From positions 88,467-152,466 of the forward strand of contig NZ_JAAEAA010000009.1 of assembly GCF_010119545.1 (NCBI RefSeq): a stretch of DNA of 64,000 nt, given 5' to 3'. Under the pieces are notes generated by a model, which ran no database searches, was not told where the DNA came from, and worked only from the letters and a program-made list of their open reading frames with translations. Position numbers and translations under genes: made by a program. Below, piece by piece: positions 61,035-64,000 of this stretch (position 1 is its first letter; every line of letters begins with the position of its first letter). The DNA comes from Pontibacter fetidus (GTDB lineage: Bacteria; Bacteroidota; Bacteroidia; Cytophagales; Hymenobacteraceae).

Positions 61035-61120
61035 TTATGAAGTATAAACTGTAATTTTAAGCTTTTACGTTACATAACTATACCTGAACCCGGAGGCGGT
61101 CAGCTCAATTACCCAAACTG

Positions 61121-62032
61121 ATGATAATGTCTAAAAACATACTTGCTTTTATAGTTGCTATACTTACTGCAACATCCTGCTTTGCCCAACTGCCCCACGT
61201 AGCTGGCGGCACCATTAAGCGTTATGATAAGTTTGCCTCTAAGTATATAACCCCCAGAACAGTAGATGTCTGGCTGCCAGAGAATTATGACACCACCCAA
61301 CAATATGCGGTACTCTACATGCACGACGGGCAAATGCTTTTCGATAGCACCAAAACCTGGAACGGGCTGGAATGGAAAGTAGATGAAACGCTAACGGCCT
61401 TGCAGACGAAAGGGCAGATCAGGAACACCATTGTAGTGGCCACCTGGAACATACCAAAGTATAGGTTTGCCGAATACTTCCCGGAGAAAGCGCTGGATAA
61501 TTTACCTGAAAAGCTACGCGAAAATCTGGTGAATAACGAGCTGATGGATAAACCACAAGCCGACAATTACCTGCTCTTCCTGACACAAGAACTTAAGCCT
61601 TTCATAGACAGTACTTTCTCTACTTACTCAGACCGCGAGAATACATTTATAGCGGGTTCCAGCATGGGTGGGCTTATTTCGCTTTATGCAATCTGCGAAT
61701 ATCCTGAAGTTTTTGGTGGGGCTGCCTGCCTTTCTACGCACTGGCCGGGCAGTTTGCGCATACAAAATGCTACTATTCCCAAAGCTATAGTTACGTACCT
61801 GGAGAAGAAACTACCATCCCCTGAGAACCACAAAATATACTTCGATTACGGTACCGCCACCTTGGATGCTTTTTACAAACCTTACCAAAACATGGTAAAC
61901 AAACTAATGAAGGAAAAGGGTTACACAAGAAAGAACTGGGTTACCAAAGAGTTTACAGGAGAAGGCCACTCCGAAGCAGCCTGGGCTCGACGCCTGCATC
62001 AGCCTTTACTTTTCCTGTTAAGCAAACAATAA
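61121..62032 (+). CDS. Secreted alpha/beta-hydrolase esterase (esterase D-like)
   Basis: 303 residues. Signal peptide MIMSKNILAFIVAILTATSC then FAQ, and a putative esterase fold: TVDVWLPENYDTTQQYAVLY, MHDGQMLFD, nucleophile in FIAGSSMGGLISLYAICEY (GxSxG, Ser near residue 175), and the His in GEGHSEAAWARRL at the end. It likely hydrolyses esters, perhaps in siderophore or polysaccharide work, as in Fes/EstD. CTATAG and AAGTATA motifs occur inside. The start could also be ATG 61127. Confidence 0.88.
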   Translation: MIMSKNILAFIVAILTATSCFAQLPHVAGGTIKRYDKFASKYITPRTVDVWLPENYDTTQQYAVLYMHDGQMLFDSTKTWNGLEWKVDETLTALQTKGQIRNTIVVATWNIPKYRFAEYFPEKALDNLPEKLRENLVNNELMDKPQADNYLLFLTQELKPFIDSTFSTYSDRENTFIAGSSMGGLISLYAICEYPEVFGGAACLSTHWPGSLRIQNATIPKAIVTYLEKKLPSPENHKIYFDYGTATLDAFYKPYQNMVNKLMKEKGYTRKNWVTKEFTGEGHSEAAWARRLHQPLLFLLSKQ

Positions 62033-62077
62033 CAAGAAAACCAGATCAAAAAGTAATTTGAACATCTTTTAAAGTAT

Positions 62078-62124
62078 AAAGCAAAAGCGCTCCGGGTTTT
62101 GGTCCGGAGCGCTTTTGCTTTAAG
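62078..62124. terminator. Strong bidirectional terminator
   Basis: AGCAAAAGCGCTCCGG (62080-62095) pairs with CCGGAGCGCTTTTGCT (62104-62119), with runs of T or A at either side, for the convergent esterase and GNAT-nitrilase genes. Confidence 0.9.
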
Positions 62125-62138
62125 TATAACTATAGTTG

Positions 62139-63698
62139 TTAATCTTCCTTGCGGGTTACCCAGCTCAGGTTGTATAGGTCCTTACGGCGGTCTTTCAGGT
62201 TACGCACGCTGCCGGCGGTATTCAGATCTTTCAGCAGGTTCAGGTCCAGGTCGGCTATCAGGGTCATCTCGGTGTTTGGTGTGGCTTCAGCAATTACAGC
62301 ATCATGCGGAAACGCGAAGTCGGAAGGAGAGAAGACGGCTGACTGCGAGTACTGGATGTCCATGTTCTCAACTTTCGGTAAGTTACCTACGCTGCCGGTA
62401 ATCGCCACATAACACTCGTTCTCGATGGCGCGCGCCTGAGAGCAAAGTCGAACACGTAGGTAAGCGTTTTTGGTGTCGGTCCAGAACGGTACGAACAGGA
62501 TCTTCATGTCCATATCCGAAAGCATACGCGCCAGTTCCGGGAACTCTACATCGTAACAGATCAGGATACCGATCTTTCCAATATCCGTGTCAAATATCTT
62601 GAGCTTGTGGCCACCGCGCATCCCCCAGTAGTGCGATTCGTCCGGCGTAACGTGCAGTTTATATTGCTTGTCGTAGGTGCCATCGCGGCGGCAGAGGTAG
62701 CTTACGTTGTATAGTTTGTTGTCGTAGTACTCGGGCATGCTGCCGGCAATAATGTTGATGTTGTACGACAGCGCCAGGTGTATCATGCGTTCGCGAATCT
62801 CATCCGTATATTCGGCCATGCTTCGGATCGCTTCCGACGGAGAATCTTCCTTGGTAAGGGCCATCAGCGGGGCGTTAAAGAACTCCGGAAATACCACAAT
62901 ATCAGACTTGTACGAGCTTACCGTGTCCACAAAGAACTCGATCTGCTGCATCATGTCTTCCAAGGATTTTACGGCACGCATCTGCCACTGCACAATACCA
63001 ATCCGAACGATCGTTTTCTTACCGCCTATCAGCTTTTCCTTCTCTTCAAAATACACGTTCACCCACTCCAGCAATGTGGCATAGGCACGCGAGTCGGTAT
63101 CGTCGGGCAGGTAGTTTTTCATGATCTTGCGCACATGGAACTCGTTGCTCAACTGGAACGATAGCACCGGATCTGAAAGCTCTTTGTTGCGCACCATCTC
63201 GATGTACTTGGCAGGCGTCAGCTTGTTGGCGTAATCCTTATAACCCGGTATGCGGCCGCCGGCAATTATACCGCGCAGGTTCAGGTTCTCGCACATCTCT
63301 TTACGGGCATCGTACAGGCGGCGGCCCAGGCGCAGGTTGCGGTACTCGGGGTGCACAAACACGTCTATGCCGTATAGGGTGTCACCTTCGGGGTCGTGGG
63401 TTTTAAAAGTGCCACGGTCTACAATCTGCTCGTAGGTGTGCTTGTCGCCGTACTGGGCGTAGTCTACTATAAGGCTGAGGGCGCCGGCCACTACTTTTCC
63501 TTTATCTTCAATACAGATCTGGCCTTCCGGAAACTTCTTGAGCAGGTTCGAGAATTCTTTTCTGGTCCAGGCGCCATCAATGTTACGGTACACCGTATCC
63601 ATGATCTCTTTTACTTCATTATAGTCTTTGAGCTCGAGCTGGCGCAGTAATAATTTGTGTTCAGTGTGTTCTGTACTTTCTTCGTTCTTATCGCTCAT
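62139..63698 (-). CDS. GNAT acetyltransferase fused to carbon-nitrogen hydrolase
   Basis: 519 residues. Residues 15-215 form a GNAT domain (LRQLELKDYNEVKEIMDTVY, and HPEYRNLRLGRRLYDARKEM with the CoA loop). From 225 a nitrilase fold follows with the Glu-Lys-Cys triad in VVFPEFFNAPLMAL, YKLHVTPDESHYWG and GILICYDVEFPELARM, and ARAIENECYVAITGSVGNLP. Such bifunctional proteins are conserved in Bacteroidota; substrate unknown, amide hydrolysis is the likely activity of the C-terminal part. Ends at a bidirectional terminator. Confidence 0.93.
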   Translation of the reverse strand: MSDKNEESTEHTEHKLLLRQLELKDYNEVKEIMDTVYRNIDGAWTRKEFSNLLKKFPEGQICIEDKGKVVAGALSLIVDYAQYGDKHTYEQIVDRGTFKTHDPEGDTLYGIDVFVHPEYRNLRLGRRLYDARKEMCENLNLRGIIAGGRIPGYKDYANKLTPAKYIEMVRNKELSDPVLSFQLSNEFHVRKIMKNYLPDDTDSRAYATLLEWVNVYFEEKEKLIGGKKTIVRIGIVQWQMRAVKSLEDMMQQIEFFVDTVSSYKSDIVVFPEFFNAPLMALTKEDSPSEAIRSMAEYTDEIRERMIHLALSYNINIIAGSMPEYYDNKLYNVSYLCRRDGTYDKQYKLHVTPDESHYWGMRGGHKLKIFDTDIGKIGILICYDVEFPELARMLSDMDMKILFVPFWTDTKNAYLRVRLCSQARAIENECYVAITGSVGNLPKVENMDIQYSQSAVFSPSDFAFPHDAVIAEATPNTEMTLIADLDLNLLKDLNTAGSVRNLKDRRKDLYNLSWVTRKED

Positions 63699-63802
63699 GG
63701 GTCAGTTTTTCTCTTTTATGCTACAGGTATACGTGCAGCAACTATAGTTTCGATACAATTTATAGTTAGATGCCTGTACGCACCGTATCAAAGTTAAAAA
63801 AG

Positions 63803-63829
63803 AAAGCGCAGCTATAGTAACTGCGCTTT
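63803..63829 (-). terminator. Terminator facing the right edge, CTATAG in the loop
   Basis: AAAGCGCAG (63803-63811) pairs with CTGCGCTTT (63821-63829). On the minus strand it is followed by a T-rich run, so it would end a minus-strand gene that lay to the right before the IS insertion. The loop carries CTATAG. Confidence 0.75.
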
Positions 63830-63848
63830 ATAGTTTGTATGGTTTGAT

Positions 63849-63875
63849 TGTCATCCCCCTGCCCCCTTCAAAGGG
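63849..63875. repeat. C-rich palindromic repeat, broken by an insertion
   Basis: TTGTCATCCCCCTGCCCCC and TTCAAAGGG match the reverse complement of 38440-38470, which continues GGGGA after the GGG. Here similarity stops at 63875 and the sequence CAGGGCCGTTAAG follows. Confidence 0.6.
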
Positions 63876-64000
63876 CAGGGCCGTTAAGTTCTATTTTTCG
63901 TAAACTAATATGTTTAGGAAAGGGGGAGCAGATGCAAAATAGTGAAGTAAGTTTACTAGCCTGTCTGCGTGAGGTACCTGATTTTCGTCGCCCGCAAGGC
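63876..64000 (+). mobile_element. Left end of an ISAs1/H-repeat-like insertion sequence (partial)
   Basis: The sequence from CAGGGCCGTTAAG (63876) departs from the palindromic repeat that it interrupts, suggesting the IS terminus. An ORF of the transposase family starts 56 bases inside. ISAs1-family ends commonly begin CAGGG or similar, which I recall but cannot verify. The target copy should leave TTCAAAGGG (63867-63875) as a direct repeat at the other end, outside the window. Confidence 0.5.
63932..64000 (+). CDS. N-terminus of an ISAs1-family transposase (cut by window edge)
   Basis: ATG 63932 opens 23 codons to the window end: MQNSEVSLLACLREVPDFRR then PQG. The stretch L-x-x-L-x-E-V/I-P-D-x-R-R-x-x-G is the conserved N-terminal signature of the DDE_Tnp_1-associated domain of ISAs1/H-repeat transposases. 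Too short for certainty, but it is distinctive. AGGGGGAG just upstream is a plausible ribosome site. The rest, including the DDE residues, lies outside the window. Confidence 0.6.
   Translation, partial: MQNSEVSLLACLREVPDFRRPQG

Noticed and set aside
1..64000. CTATAG motifs as promoter elements
   Set aside because: They occur at similar density inside genes and in terminators and are not placed at a fixed distance from starts, so a promoter role as such does not fit.
1..64000. CRISPR array
   Set aside because: No tandem repeat with regular spacers and no cas gene; all repeats seen are dispersed.

Overview
This window reads as a chromosomal segment of a Bacteroidota bacterium of the order Cytophagales, most likely a Pontibacter- or Hymenobacter-like member of the Hymenobacteraceae. 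The evidence is a large secreted protein ending in a type-B T9SS sorting domain, a fused alpha/beta 2-oxoacid dehydrogenase E1, a GNAT-nitrilase fusion, an MtfA-type peptidase with a SEC-C tail, many short lipoproteins with Bacteroidota-style lipoboxes, few Shine-Dalgarno sequences, and promoters of the TTTG-N20-TAnnTTTG type (clear upstream of the E1 fusion and of tRNA-Ser). The genus assignment is an inference from general gene content.

Layout. 1-0.8 kb: MlaE-type permease running off the left edge. 1.8-7.2 kb: ruvC, divergent from a tightly coupled five-gene cluster (flippase-like protein, GT2 glycosyltransferase, small winged-helix-like protein, orphan OppC-type permease, RsbU-like phosphatase). 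7.3-11.2 kb: polysaccharide deacetylase plus GT2, TatD, asparaginase, tRNA-Ser(GGA). 11.4-16.5 kb: two small unknowns and a peptide-importer operon (binding protein, OppB, OppC on the minus strand) headed by an unlisted 55-codon microgene. 16.9-19.8 kb: two AT-rich tandem helical-repeat paralogues. 19.9-27.3 kb: UMF1-type MFS protein, amidohydrolase plus AMP nucleosidase, orphan HsdR-N protein, alanine dehydrogenase, DUF1573 protein. 27.5-37.9 kb: E1 fusion, lipoprotein, LuxE-like and MtfA-like proteins, NtrC-type regulator without HTH, transglutaminase-like protein, FRG protein, ArsC-like protein. 38.6-46.1 kb: GT4, ffh, deaminase, thioredoxin-TPR protein, lipoprotein, DUF429, DinB. 46.4-58.5 kb: methyltransferase, an interrupted gene, BrkB-like protein, pdhB, TPR lipoprotein, PspC, GT2, YbaB, T9SS cargo protein, hutH-hisS. 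58.5-63.7 kb: small AT-rich accessory genes, YkgJ-like, AHSA1, esterase, GNAT-nitrilase. At 63.9 kb the first codons of an ISAs1/H-repeat-like transposase begin.

Most of the genes are ordinary housekeeping or envelope functions. The unusual content is in the non-coding sequence. (1) The palindrome AACTATAGTT and its core CTATAG are iterated throughout, inside genes and between them, far above chance, in the manner of cyanobacterial HIP1. (2) A composite repeat of roughly 350-600 bp occurs three times, each time directly 3' of a gene and in that gene's orientation. (3) A MITE-like inverted-repeat family occurs three times. (4) Shorter repeats (an AATCCTG..GATTCAGACAA unit and C-rich palindromes) sit at gene ends, and one copy has become the C-terminus of HutH.

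The best candidate for an undescribed system is 12.4-19.8 kb. A 55-aa peptide gene heads an oligopeptide-importer operon and is divergent from two compositionally foreign, tandem helical-repeat proteins. This resembles the parts list of a peptide-signalling (RRNPP-like) module, but that reading is inference only.
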